Shown: positions 1-7,865 of the stretch, piece by piece
Layout: each line of letters starts with the position of its first letter
Position numbering within the stretch: the first letter of the stretch is position 1
DNA from: Rufibacter ruber
GTDB taxonomy: Bacteria; Bacteroidota; Bacteroidia; Cytophagales; Hymenobacteraceae
Reading direction: 5' to 3'
Assembly: GCF_001647275.1 (NCBI RefSeq)
Contig: NZ_LRMM01000040.1
Span: 1 to 42,943 of the forward strand
DNA: 42,943 nucleotides
Translations under genes and position numbers: made by a program
The notes under the pieces: model-generated
Database searches by the model: none
Told to the model about the DNA's origin: nothing
Seen by the model: only the letters and a program-made list of their open reading frames with translations

Positions 1-383
1 AATGAAATAATAATCAAAGTCAACTTTTTTTATTAATGCCATGCTATATTTAATTTAATAGTTAAGAAAAAAGAAAACAGAACGTGCCCTGCTGCTAAAG
101 AAATAATGTACCGGCACTTAAAGCAGATCATTGCCTTTATCTTTTTCTATGGGTATCTGGCTTACCGCTGGATACCGGTTGCCCCTAGGGGTGGTTGGGG
201 AATGAAGATGGAGTGCTTGCCCCCAAAGCCAGATTGAACAAGTCTGATGCCTGGTAGCATGACCGGTTCCGGAGCAGAATCACTCCCTGGCAATTAGAAA
301 ATCCTGTATATTGGGTAGTAATTTCAGGCTTTGTACCGCAAGGGCTGGCGCTTGATTGTTGTATGGTCACTTATCCACCCCAG
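1..383. other. Intergenic region before the deacetylase gene
   Basis: The first 70 bases are strongly AT-rich, like a promoter or repeat edge; the rest has mixed composition. The only reading frame of note is a 43-codon ORF at 106-237. No rRNA or tRNA structure, insertion-sequence end or terminator was recognised. The left neighbour lies outside the window. Confidence 0.4.
106..237 (+). CDS. Possible 43-residue membrane microprotein (doubtful)
   Basis: A short ORF opens with ATG and encodes an N-terminal segment rich in hydrophobic and aromatic residues (IIAFIFFYGYLAYRWI), which could span a membrane once, followed by a Gly/Pro-rich tail. No ribosome binding site, homologous family or conserved neighbour supports it. 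It could equally be the remnant of a longer gene or chance. It is recorded only because it is the one plausible frame in the first 380 bases. Confidence 0.15.
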   Translation: MYRHLKQIIAFIFFYGYLAYRWIPVAPRGGWGMKMECLPPKPD

Positions 384-1175
384 ATGATCTTTAGAAAAAC
401 CCTTCTGTTCCTGTTTTGCTGTTTGAGCCTTTCTGTGGCGGAGGCCCAGCATTGGAACCAGAAAAAATGTGCCGTGGTGCTTACGTATGATGACGCCTTA
501 GACGTGCACCTGGACAATGTGATTCCGGTGCTGGACTCGCTCCACCTGAAAGGAACCTTCTACCTCACCGCCGGGGCCCGTGCCTTTACCCAGCGCCTGC
601 CCGAGTGGAAGAAGGTAGCCGCCAACCAGCACGAATTGGCCAACCACACCCTTTTCCACCCCTGTGACGGCAGCCTGCCCGGCCGCAACTTCGTGTCTGA
701 GTATGATCTGTCTAAATACTCCATGCGGCGGCTTATAGATGAGCTGCGCATGACCAACACCGTGCTGGAAGCTATTGACGGCAAAAAAGAACGCACCTTT
801 GCCTACCCCTGCGGCGATGCCAAACTCAACGGTGTTTCTTATCTGGATCAAATGAAGGGCGAGTTTGTAGCGGCCCGTGGCGTGCACAATGAGCTGGTGC
901 CCTTTGCACCCAGAGACCTCTACACCATTGGCTGCTACAGCGGCAACGGCCAAACCGGCCAAGAGCTGATTGACCTGGTGAAAAAGGCCATGCAGAGCAA
1001 TAGTCTGATTGTGTTCCTGTTCCACGGTGTAGGCGGCGGCCATGGCCTCAACGTCTCCAATGAGGCGCACCGCCAGTTGGCGCAGTTTCTGAAACAGCAC
1101 GAAAAAGAGATATGGACAACCACTTTTCTGGAGGCCGCCCAGCATTTAAAAACGGCCGGCGCTGTGAAGAAGTAG
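384..1175 (+). CDS. Secreted polysaccharide deacetylase (NodB/CE4 fold)
   Basis: Predicted metal-dependent de-N-acetylase acting on an extracytoplasmic glycan. From the ATG at 384 the protein has 263 residues and begins with a classic signal peptide (MIFRKTLLFLFCC, cleavage near AEA-Q at residue 22). An upstream in-frame ATG at 363 would put seven poor residues before it, so 384 is preferred. NodB motifs are present in order: TYDD (34-37, base and metal Asp), HTLFHP (metal His 88 and His 92), RTFAYP (137-142) and LFHG with His 214. It is convergent with the sugar cluster on the other strand, with a palindrome just past its stop. Substrate is unknown; a role in trimming a surface glycan, perhaps one made next door, is inference. 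Confidence 0.88.
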   Translation: MIFRKTLLFLFCCLSLSVAEAQHWNQKKCAVVLTYDDALDVHLDNVIPVLDSLHLKGTFYLTAGARAFTQRLPEWKKVAANQHELANHTLFHPCDGSLPGRNFVSEYDLSKYSMRRLIDELRMTNTVLEAIDGKKERTFAYPCGDAKLNGVSYLDQMKGEFVAARGVHNELVPFAPRDLYTIGCYSGNGQTGQELIDLVKKAMQSNSLIVFLFHGVGGGHGLNVSNEAHRQLAQFLKQHEKEIWTTTFLEAAQHLKTAGAVKK

Positions 1176-1183
1176 GAGCGGGT

Positions 1184-1222
1184 CCTGTTTTCGGCCTGTT
1201 TTGAGAAAAACAGCGAAAACGG
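1184..1222. repeat. Dispersed intergenic palindrome, copy 1
   Basis: Arms TTTTCGGCCTGTTTT and AAAAACAGCGAAAA form an imperfect hairpin flanked by CC/GG. It lies 8 bp past the deacetylase stop, between convergent genes. No U-tract follows the stem, so it is not a standard intrinsic terminator. Confidence 0.75.
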
Positions 1223-1247
1223 AAATCACAAATACGTTCAACTACAA

Positions 1248-2378
1248 TCAACTCCCCAGCTCCACTTCTTCCTCTGCACTTAGAACGCTAGACTCAGAAG
1301 GCAGGACTCCCAATACATAGCTTTCCAGCTCCTGCGCGCGGTGGGCGGCGGTGTGTTGGGTAAGCACTTTCTGGCGGGCGCGTTCGCCAATGGCGAGGCG
1401 TTCTTCCTCGGGTAAATCTATCAGGAAGCCTAGGGTGTCTTCAGCGGAGTAGGAGACCAGAATCTCTTTGTTGAACTCAAAGATTTCATCCAGCCCGTCC
1501 CAATAGTCGGAGATGATGGGCGTACCGCAGGCGGCGGCTTCAAAGAGGCGCACGCTGGGCGAGTATCCTGCCTTGATCATATCGGCGCGGGTGATGTTCT
1601 GGGTGAAGCGCTGGCGGTTGTAGAATTTACGGTGTTCAGCGGGCGGAAGGTGGTGGATGTATTCGCAGTTCTCAGGCCACTGAATAGAGTCTGGGTACTG
1701 CGGACCCGCCACTACAAAGCTGCCCAACTCCCACTGGCGGGCGGCGTCCAGCATGAGTTTCTCCAGCGGCGGCTGGCGGTCATCTGAATAGGTGCCCAGG
1801 TAACCTAAGTCCCATACTTTCTCCTCGTTGGGTTCGGGGAAGTACAGCTCCGGGTCAAACGAGCAGTACAGCGGCCGCGCCATAGGCGACCCGAATTCTT
1901 TCTCCAGCTTTTCCAGCGTGGGCCCGCCCGTGAACGACAGGTATAGGTCATACATCGGGATGAGGCGCGGGTGCAGGTACTCGTAATCTTCGCGGGCCAG
2001 TTTGGCCAGGGTCACCGGCGTGTCAATGTCATAGAAGCCCGTCACGCCCTGCGCGGTGTTGATGGCCCATTCACCCACGGCCACGCCCTCGGGCACATAA
2101 GACCCAACCATCACGAAATCCGCGTCGCGCACCTGCTCGGTGAAGCGGGCCTGCAAATCATCTAAGGATTGGTACAGCTCCAGTTGGCAGTATTCAGGAT
2201 TGGGTAAATCGCGGTGAGAGGCGTACCACGGCACATCGCGCTCCAGGAACAGGATATGGTGGCCTCGGTTACGCAGTTCGCGCACCAGCCCTCTAAACGT
2301 GGTGGCGTGCCCGTTCCCCCAACTGGAGGTGATGGACAAACCTAGGATGACTATGTTCAGATGTTTTATTTGACTCAT
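1248..2378 (-). CDS. CgeB-like glycosyltransferase (paralogue 1 of 3)
   Basis: 376-residue cytosolic GT-B type protein resembling the CgeB / DUF3880 + Glyco_trans_1_2 family. Visible features: an N-terminal Rossmann strand (LNIVILGLS, 8-16) followed by WGNGHATTFRGLVREL, which resembles the GxxH/N-rich start of these enzymes; and a C-terminal donor-site block GYSPSVRLFEAAACGTPIIS (271-290) then DYWDGLDEIF. The same block recurs in the next two genes. It is probably the last gene of the minus-strand sugar cluster, about 350 bp after its neighbour, so it may have its own promoter or be read through the repeat-filled gap. Donor and acceptor sugars cannot be told from sequence. Confidence 0.82.
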   Translation of the reverse strand: MSQIKHLNIVILGLSITSSWGNGHATTFRGLVRELRNRGHHILFLERDVPWYASHRDLPNPEYCQLELYQSLDDLQARFTEQVRDADFVMVGSYVPEGVAVGEWAINTAQGVTGFYDIDTPVTLAKLAREDYEYLHPRLIPMYDLYLSFTGGPTLEKLEKEFGSPMARPLYCSFDPELYFPEPNEEKVWDLGYLGTYSDDRQPPLEKLMLDAARQWELGSFVVAGPQYPDSIQWPENCEYIHHLPPAEHRKFYNRQRFTQNITRADMIKAGYSPSVRLFEAAACGTPIISDYWDGLDEIFEFNKEILVSYSAEDTLGFLIDLPEEERLAIGERARQKVLTQHTAAHRAQELESYVLGVLPSESSVLSAEEEVELGS

Positions 2379-2387
2379 GGTGATGAG

Positions 2388-2415
2388 ATGTTAGTATCTG
2401 GATGTTAGATGCTAG
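2388..2415. repeat. Short quasi-tandem repeat upstream of a CgeB gene
   Basis: Degenerate units of the GATGTTAGAT / GATGCTAGAC type lie a few bases before the start of the 1248-2378 gene. Similar short-period degenerate repeats precede the gene at 3846-5003 and dnaE. Confidence 0.4.
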
Positions 2416-2433
2416 ACTTTTTTCTTTTTTACT

Positions 2434-2561
2434 CTTTCGGATTTCTCAATCCGAAAGCCCTCTGTCGGGGTTTGGAATCCCCATGCCTGCCAATTCTGCT
2501 CGTGGTTCACGGAGGATTGATAAATCCGCGACAGAGTGGTTCGGGATTGCAAATCCCGAAC
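2434..2561 (+). repeat. Composite four-hairpin element, copy 1 (GATT core)
   Basis: Four consecutive hairpins: H1 2434-2457 (arms CTTTCGGATT/AATCCGAAAG), H2 2467-2482 (GGGG..CCCC, one mismatch), H3 about 2511-2525 (GGATT/AATCC) and H4 2539-2561 (GTTCGGGATT/AATCCCGAAC). The linkers CTCTGTCG and CGACAGAG on either side of H2-H3 are also complementary, giving a branched fold. The central spacer TTCTGCTCGTGGTTC is shared with the inverted copy at 32096-32213. No reading frame crosses it sensibly. Confidence 0.75.
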
Positions 2562-2590
2562 AGCAATAGTAGAAGCGGCTAACAATTTTC

Positions 2591-2666
2591 CTGGCGCAAG
2601 CGTCCGCTTGTGTCCGCACGCATTTTGAATCTGCTATGCGTTGGCACAAGCGGACGCTTGCGCCAG
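2591..2666. repeat. 22-bp perfect inverted repeat with 32-bp loop
   Basis: The arm at 2591-2612 (CTGGCGCAAGCGTCCGCTTG plus TG) is the exact reverse complement of 2645-2666. It sits between two minus-strand glycosyltransferase genes, just downstream of the one at 2732-3856. No T-run follows on the minus strand, so termination is uncertain; it may be another REP-type element. Confidence 0.7.
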
Positions 2667-2687
2667 AAGTAGGTATATCTAGTTATT

Positions 2688-2721
2688 GTTTTGGGGCTGT
2701 TTTCTGAAAAACAGCCAAAAC
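2688..2721. repeat. Dispersed intergenic palindrome, copy 2
   Basis: Arms GTTTTGGGGCTGTTTT and AAAAACAGCCAAAAC. It lies 10 bp past the stop of the CgeB-like gene ending at 2732 (minus strand). Confidence 0.8.
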
Positions 2722-2731
2722 GGAAACTCAT

Positions 2732-3856
2732 TTAAGACACCAGCGCATCAGCGGCCGAAGATTTGGCAGTGGTGCGTGGGGTGGTCAAGAGCAGTTGCTC
2801 CAGTTCATCGGCACGGTGCCCGTAGGTGTGCTTAGCCAGTACTTTTTTGTAGGCGGCTTCCCCGATGGCTTTGGCGCGTTCCGGAGTTAAGCCTTGCAGC
2901 AACTTGGCTACTTCCTCGCCGTCTTTGGCTACCAGAATCTCTGTGTCTGGCTCGAAGAAGAAGTCAATGCCTTCCCAATAATCAGTGATGAGGCAGGCAC
3001 CGGCTCCGGCGGCCTCAAACACGCGGGTAGCGGGGGAGAAGCCGTAGCGGGCCATGCTCTCGCGGCTGATGTTCAGGACGGCTTTGGGGGTGCAGTTGAA
3101 GGCATTGTGCTCGTTGGTGTACACGTGCCCGATGTAGTTTACGTTGGCACTCAGAGGTTTATCACCCCAGCCGCTGCCGCCTATGATGAATTTCTGTTTT
3201 GGTAATTTGGCGGCTACGTCTAAGAAGAACTGCTCTACGCGGGCTTCGCGGTCGGGTAGGCGGTTGCCTAAAAACGCGAGGTCACATTCAAATTTCGCCT
3301 CTGGCGCAACGTGGTAATGGGTGGCGGTGTCCAGAGCGTTGTAGATGGGCACGCATTTCTTGGCGCCCAGTTTAGTGTAGGCATTTACCACGGGGTCGCC
3401 GCCGCCGTAGGTTAAGATTAAATCATACTGCGGAATGCAGGGGCGGAACGGATCGGCGGGGTCGCTTTCCACGCGGTCCAGGGTAGCGGGGGCATCCACG
3501 TCCCAGAAAATCACGAGGCGGTCTTTGCTTTGTAGTTTCAGCACCTCGGCCTCCAGCAGTTCGTCAAACACGCCTACGCCGCTGGCTTTCACTACCACAT
3601 CGGCGGTAGCCGCGTCTTCCAAGGCATTATAAACTGCTTCCTCGGTGGCTTGGTACACCACTACTTTGGCGTACTCGGGGTCTGGGATGTCGCGGTTTTC
3701 CTGGCGCTGGTAGGCATCTGGCTCATAGAAAGTAACCTGGTGGCCGCGGGCATGCAGGGCCCGCACGATACCACGGTAATAGGTGGCGGCCCCGTTCCAG
3801 TACGCTGAAACCAGACTTGATCCGAAAAAGGCGATGTTGAGCTTTTTATTCTGCAT
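2732..3856 (-). CDS. CgeB-like glycosyltransferase (paralogue 2 of 3)
   Basis: 374-residue paralogue of the 1248-2378 gene. It opens with the same layout (LNIAFFGSS then AYWNGAATYYRGIVRAL) and has the same C-terminal donor block, GFSPATRVFEAAGAGACLIT followed by DYWEGIDFFFEP. No signal peptide or membrane segment, so it is expected to act at the cytoplasmic face. Its start codon lies inside the end of the upstream gene (11-bp overlap, 3846-3856), implying translational coupling. Tandem duplication followed by divergence is the simplest origin, and the three copies may add successive or different sugars. Substrates are unknown. Confidence 0.82.
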   Translation of the reverse strand: MQNKKLNIAFFGSSLVSAYWNGAATYYRGIVRALHARGHQVTFYEPDAYQRQENRDIPDPEYAKVVVYQATEEAVYNALEDAATADVVVKASGVGVFDELLEAEVLKLQSKDRLVIFWDVDAPATLDRVESDPADPFRPCIPQYDLILTYGGGDPVVNAYTKLGAKKCVPIYNALDTATHYHVAPEAKFECDLAFLGNRLPDREARVEQFFLDVAAKLPKQKFIIGGSGWGDKPLSANVNYIGHVYTNEHNAFNCTPKAVLNISRESMARYGFSPATRVFEAAGAGACLITDYWEGIDFFFEPDTEILVAKDGEEVAKLLQGLTPERAKAIGEAAYKKVLAKHTYGHRADELEQLLLTTPRTTAKSSAADALVS

Positions 3857-5003
3857 ATGCTACGGGGGAGTTAGACGTGGAGGAAATTTTAGAGGGGGCA
3901 ATGCCCAGTTCTGCGCAGATGGCTTCCAGTTCATTGACGCGGTGGGCGCAGGAATGGCGGCGGTTGATGACGCGCAGGCCGTTGCACATTAAGTCCATGG
4001 CGCGGCGCTGGTCGGTGAGCACGGTTTGCAGGTGCTGTTTCATTTCTTCGCCGTTGCGGGCTACCAGGAAATCTTTGCCCGGGGCGAACAGGTTCTCAGC
4101 GTCTTCCCACGGCGCCGAAATAAGCGGAATCCCGCAGGCCATGGCCTCAAACGGACGGATGGTAGGAATGCCGGGCAGCGCCTCTACGTACGGTCTGCGC
4201 GGCACGTGCACCGTTACTTTGTACCTGGCAAATACCTCGGGCGCTTTATAATTGGGCAGCCACTCACCGTACTCAATGCCGGCTTCGGCTAAGGATTTAA
4301 TGGCGTGGTCTGGATAACGTACGCCATACACTTTGGCCTTCAGGCCGAGTTCTTTCACTGGATTTAAAAGGAATTCGTGCAATTCAGCGGTGCGCTCTTC
4401 GTCGCCCCAGTTGCCAATCCAGACCAAGTCGCCGTCAAAGGAATCTTTGGTGTGGGGGTAAAAAACGCGGGTATCGGCGGCCTCGTGCCAAGTCCAGGCT
4501 TTTTGGGTCCAGCCTTCTTTGAGGTATAACTCTTTGATAACTTGGCCGAAGGCCAGCACTCCGTCATAATGAGTCAAATCATAGGCGGCCATGCTTTCGC
4601 GTTCGGTCACGGCGCGGTGGTGGGTGTCATGGAATAGCAGGCGGTAATTGTTCTGCGTTCTGTGCTCACCCACGCGGCGTACTAGTTCATGGTCGTTCCA
4701 CTCGTGCATGAGCACCAAATCGGCGCCCGCCAGAACTTCGTCTAAATTAAGCGAATCCAGCTCATAAAAATTTGTTTCCAGACCCGGATAATACTGTTGT
4801 AGTTCCTCCAGTTTTTGCTCGCCGTATTGGCCAATTAAGTTGCTCAGGCTCCAGCCGCTTTTGGGTTCATAGACCTGCACGACATGGCCTCTGGATTTCA
4901 GTTCCGTCACCACGCCGCGCAGGAAGTGGGCGTTGCCATGGTTCCAGTCAGAGAGGAGGGAGTGGTAGAATAAGACAAGTTTCATAGGCATTTTTTGGGA
5001 CAT
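3846..5003 (-). CDS. CgeB-like glycosyltransferase (paralogue 3 of 3)
   Basis: Third and most divergent member of the tandem trio. The frame can be extended to a TTG at 5012, but the ATG at 5003 (MSQKMPMKLVLFYHS) gives an N-terminus matching paralogue 1 and is preferred (385 residues). The N-terminal strand is followed by SDWNHGNAHFLRGVVTEL, and the C-terminal block reads IRPFEAMACGIPLIS then APWEDAENLF. The sequence HVPRRPYVEALPGIPT before that block is not seen in the other two, so its acceptor pocket may differ. It ends with an 11-bp overlap into the next gene. A 450-bp gap full of hairpins separates it from the upstream GT4 gene. Confidence 0.82.
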   Translation of the reverse strand: MSQKMPMKLVLFYHSLLSDWNHGNAHFLRGVVTELKSRGHVVQVYEPKSGWSLSNLIGQYGEQKLEELQQYYPGLETNFYELDSLNLDEVLAGADLVLMHEWNDHELVRRVGEHRTQNNYRLLFHDTHHRAVTERESMAAYDLTHYDGVLAFGQVIKELYLKEGWTQKAWTWHEAADTRVFYPHTKDSFDGDLVWIGNWGDEERTAELHEFLLNPVKELGLKAKVYGVRYPDHAIKSLAEAGIEYGEWLPNYKAPEVFARYKVTVHVPRRPYVEALPGIPTIRPFEAMACGIPLISAPWEDAENLFAPGKDFLVARNGEEMKQHLQTVLTDQRRAMDLMCNGLRVINRRHSCAHRVNELEAICAELGIAPSKISSTSNSPVAYAE

Positions 5004-5053
5004 AAGACTCAAGATGTAAGACTTAAGACTTTTTGTTTTATTAATTTTTTATT

Positions 5054-5120
5054 CAGGTTCAAGTCTGGGACTTGGACCTGAAATGGCGGGAAGTTCTCAA
5101 CTGCCATGAGGCGGAGCCTC
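5054..5120. repeat. Three tandem hairpins
   Basis: 5054-5080 has arms CAGGTTCAAGTC and GACTTGGACCTG (one mismatch, loop TGG). 5084-5106 pairs TGGC/GCCA and AGTT/AACT around CTC. 5108-5120 is GAGGC-GGA-GCCTC. They resemble the hairpins of the composite elements but lack the shared spacer. Confidence 0.6.
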
Positions 5121-5137
5121 AAATTTCTTTTGCTGGT

Positions 5138-5170
5138 CGTCCCCCTTTGGAGGGGGTAGGGGGAGGATTA
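5138..5170 (+). repeat. CCCCCTTTGGAGGGGG element
   Basis: Palindromic core 5141-5156 followed by TAGGGGGAGGATTA. It is the same family as 5303-5331 and 7706-7740 and, inverted, 7823-7850. A shorter relative, CTCCCCTCAAGGGGAG, lies at 5226-5241. Confidence 0.65.
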
Positions 5171-5302
5171 CACAGGAGAGCCAGACATTGCTGATTCTTT
5201 TTCAATTGTAAACACCCCTCTTTATCTCCCCTCAAGGGGAGAATCTGCTTCTTCAAACGTTCACTTACTAAGACGCGGATTTACTTCCGTGCCTTTCTGA
5301 TA

Positions 5303-5331
5303 CTCCCCCTTTGAAGGGGGCGAAGGGGGAT
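5303..5331 (+). repeat. CCCCCTTTGAAGGGGG element
   Basis: Palindromic core plus a CGAAGGGGGATGT tail. A degenerate relative (CCCCTCCGAAGGGGG) lies at 5426-5440. Confidence 0.65.
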
Positions 5332-5459
5332 GTTTACACCTGCAGGTTCACGCATTGCAGATGTTCACTGTTTTGTTCTTAGCATGAGCTACTCCTATCA
5401 GCAACCGTCCTTGTCCTCACCCTATCCCCTCCGAAGGGGGACCACCAGGAATGCTTTAA

Positions 5460-6584
5460 TTACAGTGTCTCCACCTGATTCGCTGCTTCTGTTTTCACGC
5501 GCGCTTGCAGACTGGCATAAGCTTGCAGGTATTCCTGCGCCATGAGGGCGGCGGTGTAATCCTGGGCTTTCTTCACGGCACGGCAGGCCATGATGTTGCG
5601 GAGGAATTCATCATCAATCAGTTTCTGCAAAATGGCGGTGAGGCCTTCTACATCGTTTGTTTCCACGAACTCTGCGGAACGGTCCCAGACTTCCTTGAGG
5701 CTGTTAATCTTGCCCAGCACTAAGGCGCAACCCGAAAACGCAGCCTCCAGAATGGATAACCCGAAAGGCTCATATTTGGCAGGCAGCACGTACAAAGAGG
5801 CGCGGGAAAGCCAATCAGAAATTTCCCTTTGGGACAGCTTGCCCAGGAAGTGCACGTTCTTGAAGAGCTTGTTTTCGCCTGTGGCGGGGTGGGTGGCATC
5901 ACCGGCTATATAAATAGGCCAGTCCACGGCATCGGCTACCTGGGTGAGGAGGGCGATGTTCTTGGCCTCGTCCCAGACCCGGCCCATGCTGAAGATGAAC
6001 GGTTCCTTTCGCCCGAAGCGGAAGGCGTGTGGGTCGCGGCCGTTGTTTATGACCTGTTTTTGCGAAAATGTGCCATAAACGGCTTCGGCCTCGGTGAGCA
6101 TGGCTTGGGTAGGGGCTACTACCACATCGGCGGCATGCAGGCCATCGCGCACGCGCTCAAAGTAATAGTCTCGGCCGGCGGGGGCTTTCTCGTTTTTCAC
6201 GGCGCGCCACCAGGTCTGCACGCACGAATGGATGACCATGAGCACGGGTTTGTTCCAGGGCAGTTGGCCGTGGCAGAAGTTGTTGAGGTGAATGAGGTCT
6301 GGATTGAGTTCGCGGCTGAGTTCCAGGAGCCACTCACCGGCCGCGTCCACATCGGCCCAGGGGTAATCCATCCACTCCAGCTGATATTCACTTTCGTACA
6401 CCGTCACGTTAGAAAGGACGGTCAGTTCCTGCCGTTGCTGCAGGGTAATGGCGGCACCCATGGTGGCCAGGTAAAAGTGCACGTGGTGCGGCGCCATGGC
6501 CCGGATGAGCTCCAGGCTGTACGTCCAGACGCCGCCTACGGTGTCGGTGGTCATGAGAACGGTTCTGTGCTGCTTATCTACCAT
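5460..6584 (-). CDS. GT4-family glycosyltransferase
   Basis: 374-residue retaining GT-B enzyme (Glyco_transf_4 / Glycos_transf_1 layout). Seen in the sequence: the N-terminal acceptor domain begins TTDTVGGVWTYSLELIRAM (13-31) with the glycine loop of this fold; the nucleotide-sugar domain has FSMGRVWDEAKNI (198-210; Arg202, Lys208), and the EX7E motif EPFGLSILE gives Glu272 and Glu280. No membrane segment. Its start overlaps the end of the upstream oxidoreductase by 11 bp, so the two are almost certainly co-translated. It likely adds a sugar supplied by the upstream dehydrogenases and epimerases; which sugar is unknown. Confidence 0.88.
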   Translation of the reverse strand: MVDKQHRTVLMTTDTVGGVWTYSLELIRAMAPHHVHFYLATMGAAITLQQRQELTVLSNVTVYESEYQLEWMDYPWADVDAAGEWLLELSRELNPDLIHLNNFCHGQLPWNKPVLMVIHSCVQTWWRAVKNEKAPAGRDYYFERVRDGLHAADVVVAPTQAMLTEAEAVYGTFSQKQVINNGRDPHAFRFGRKEPFIFSMGRVWDEAKNIALLTQVADAVDWPIYIAGDATHPATGENKLFKNVHFLGKLSQREISDWLSRASLYVLPAKYEPFGLSILEAAFSGCALVLGKINSLKEVWDRSAEFVETNDVEGLTAILQKLIDDEFLRNIMACRAVKKAQDYTAALMAQEYLQAYASLQARVKTEAANQVETL

Positions 6585-7620
6585 AGATGCGGTCTAAAAC
6601 GGTGGCTACTTTTACAAACTGCTCTGCCTCTTCATTGAATTTCTCGCCGTTGGCTACCCGTTGGGCCCATTCTACGGCGGCACGTCCGCCCCAGGTATCT
6701 GGCGGAGAGACCAGCGTTTCGGTCTTGGTGCCCCAGAACCGATCGGCCACGAAGTCATAGAAGGAACCGTTCACGTTCTTGAACGAGGCGCCGCCGTTGG
6801 TGCCGTAGAACGTGGCGCTGATGATGGCTTCCTGCCCCGCGGGTAGGTTCCAGGAACAGCTCAACTGCACGTGCGGACCCGTAGCCAGGTGAATGCTGGC
6901 GGTGGCGTAGTCTTCTACCTTGCCATCGGCGGGGGTAACACGTTTGCCTTTGGAGAAGAGGCTGCTGGTCACGTTCTCCACTTCAGGGAAACCTAGTGTC
7001 CAGAGGGCTAAATCAACCAAGTGCACACCCAGGTCAATCACGCAGCCGCCGCCCGACAGTTTGGGGTCATAGAACCAGGCCTTATCGGGGCCATAGGCGT
7101 TGTGGAAGACCAGCTCCACGCCGTAGATGTCGCCTAGCTCACCTGATTTCACCAGTTCATAGACTTTGCACATGGCCACGGTGCTGCGGTAAGAAAGGTC
7201 TACGCCCAGTAAGGTATTGGCCTGGCGGGCGGCCTCTACCACGCGCTTGGTTTCCTCGGCGTAGCGGCCCAGCGGCTTCTGGCAGAAAACGGCTTTGCCG
7301 CTCTCTAACGCAATGATGGATTGCTCGGCGTGAAAGGCGCTGGGAGTGGCGATGACCACGCCCTCAATGTCTTCCTCTAACAATTCATTGATGGTTTGGC
7401 AGACTTTGGTGTTAGGCGCGGTTTTCTGGGCCTCCTCCACGTTTTGCGGTACAGGGTCGGCCACGGCGGTTACTTCGCCCACGCCCGAATTGGCAATGGC
7501 TTCCATGCGGTTACGGCCAATCCAGCCAATGCCCAGAAAGCCGAGTTTTAAAGTATCAGTAGGAGCAACGGTAGGGGCCGCTGCGGCTTGAGTAGGTTCT
7601 AGTACAGTCTCTTCCGCCAT
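6574..7620 (-). CDS. Gfo/Idh/MocA-family sugar oxidoreductase
   Basis: 348-residue NAD(P)-dependent oxidoreductase acting on a sugar or sugar nucleotide. Rossmann motif GIGWIG (30-35); the usual EKP reads QKP (114-116), keeping catalytic Lys115; the second-domain signature DLGVHLVD supplies Asp196, His200 and Asp203. The frame is open back to 7680, but those 20 codons lie within the dispersed palindrome at 7648-7685, so the ATG at 7620 (MAEETVLEP) is chosen. Residues 5-25 are a low-complexity Ala/Pro/Thr tail, unusual for the family. It overlaps the GT4 gene by 11 bp. The reaction (for example oxidation at C3) cannot be fixed from sequence. Confidence 0.88.
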   Translation of the reverse strand: MAEETVLEPTQAAAAPTVAPTDTLKLGFLGIGWIGRNRMEAIANSGVGEVTAVADPVPQNVEEAQKTAPNTKVCQTINELLEEDIEGVVIATPSAFHAEQSIIALESGKAVFCQKPLGRYAEETKRVVEAARQANTLLGVDLSYRSTVAMCKVYELVKSGELGDIYGVELVFHNAYGPDKAWFYDPKLSGGGCVIDLGVHLVDLALWTLGFPEVENVTSSLFSKGKRVTPADGKVEDYATASIHLATGPHVQLSCSWNLPAGQEAIISATFYGTNGGASFKNVNGSFYDFVADRFWGTKTETLVSPPDTWGGRAAVEWAQRVANGEKFNEEAEQFVKVATVLDRIYGR

Positions 7621-7647
7621 AGTGTAAAGGGTTATGGTTGTGTTTTG

Positions 7648-7685
7648 CGTTTTTGGCCTGTTTTCAGAAAAGTAGGCCAAAAACG
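7648..7685. repeat. Dispersed intergenic palindrome, copy 3
   Basis: Arms CGTTTTTGGCCTGTTTT and AAAAGTAGGCCAAAAACG. It lies 28 bp upstream of the oxidoreductase start and creates a spurious in-frame extension of that gene. Confidence 0.8.
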
Positions 7686-7705
7686 GGTTTGTGTTTGTTG
7701 TTGGT

Positions 7706-7850
7706 CGTCCCCCTTTGAAGGGGGTAGGGGGGTGATTACTCCTGTAGAATTTGGCTTTCTCGCTTTCAATTTTTCAAACCATTGCTTATAGCCGGAGCTA
7801 ATTAAGCTTTAAGCGGCCATGTCATCCCCCTACCCCCTTCAAAGGGGGAC
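7706..7850. repeat. Inverted pair of CCCCCTTTGAAGGGGG elements
   Basis: 7706-7740 (CGTCCCCCTTTGAAGGGGG then TAGGGGGGTGAT) and 7823-7850 (its near-exact reverse complement) flank about 80 bp of AT-rich sequence. The pair could form a cruciform and fills the gap between the MDR dehydrogenase and oxidoreductase genes. Confidence 0.65.
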
Positions 7851-7865
7851 GGAATAAGTGAGAGT

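Larger units (their letters stand above)
5004..5459. repeat. Hairpin- and repeat-filled gap inside the sugar cluster
   Basis: There is no credible gene in 450 bp. It holds a quasi-tandem AAGACTT/AAGATGT-type run (about 5006-5031), three tandem hairpins (5054-5120) and four C5TTTGAAG5-type palindromes (5138-5170, 5226-5241, 5303-5331, 5421-5441). A short frame at 5330-5545 is composed of this repeat and is not accepted as a gene. Confidence 0.6.

Noticed and set aside
498-1145. 215-codon frame on the - strand
   Set aside because: Antisense to the deacetylase gene with its NodB motifs.
6050-6080. Palindrome-like stretch (CCTGTTTTTGCGAAAATG) inside the GT4 gene
   Set aside because: Only the centre resembles the family and the arms do not pair; it encodes ordinary protein sequence.
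5829-6638. 269-codon frame on the + strand
   Set aside because: Antisense to the GT4 gene, which has its complete set of motifs; no motif of its own.
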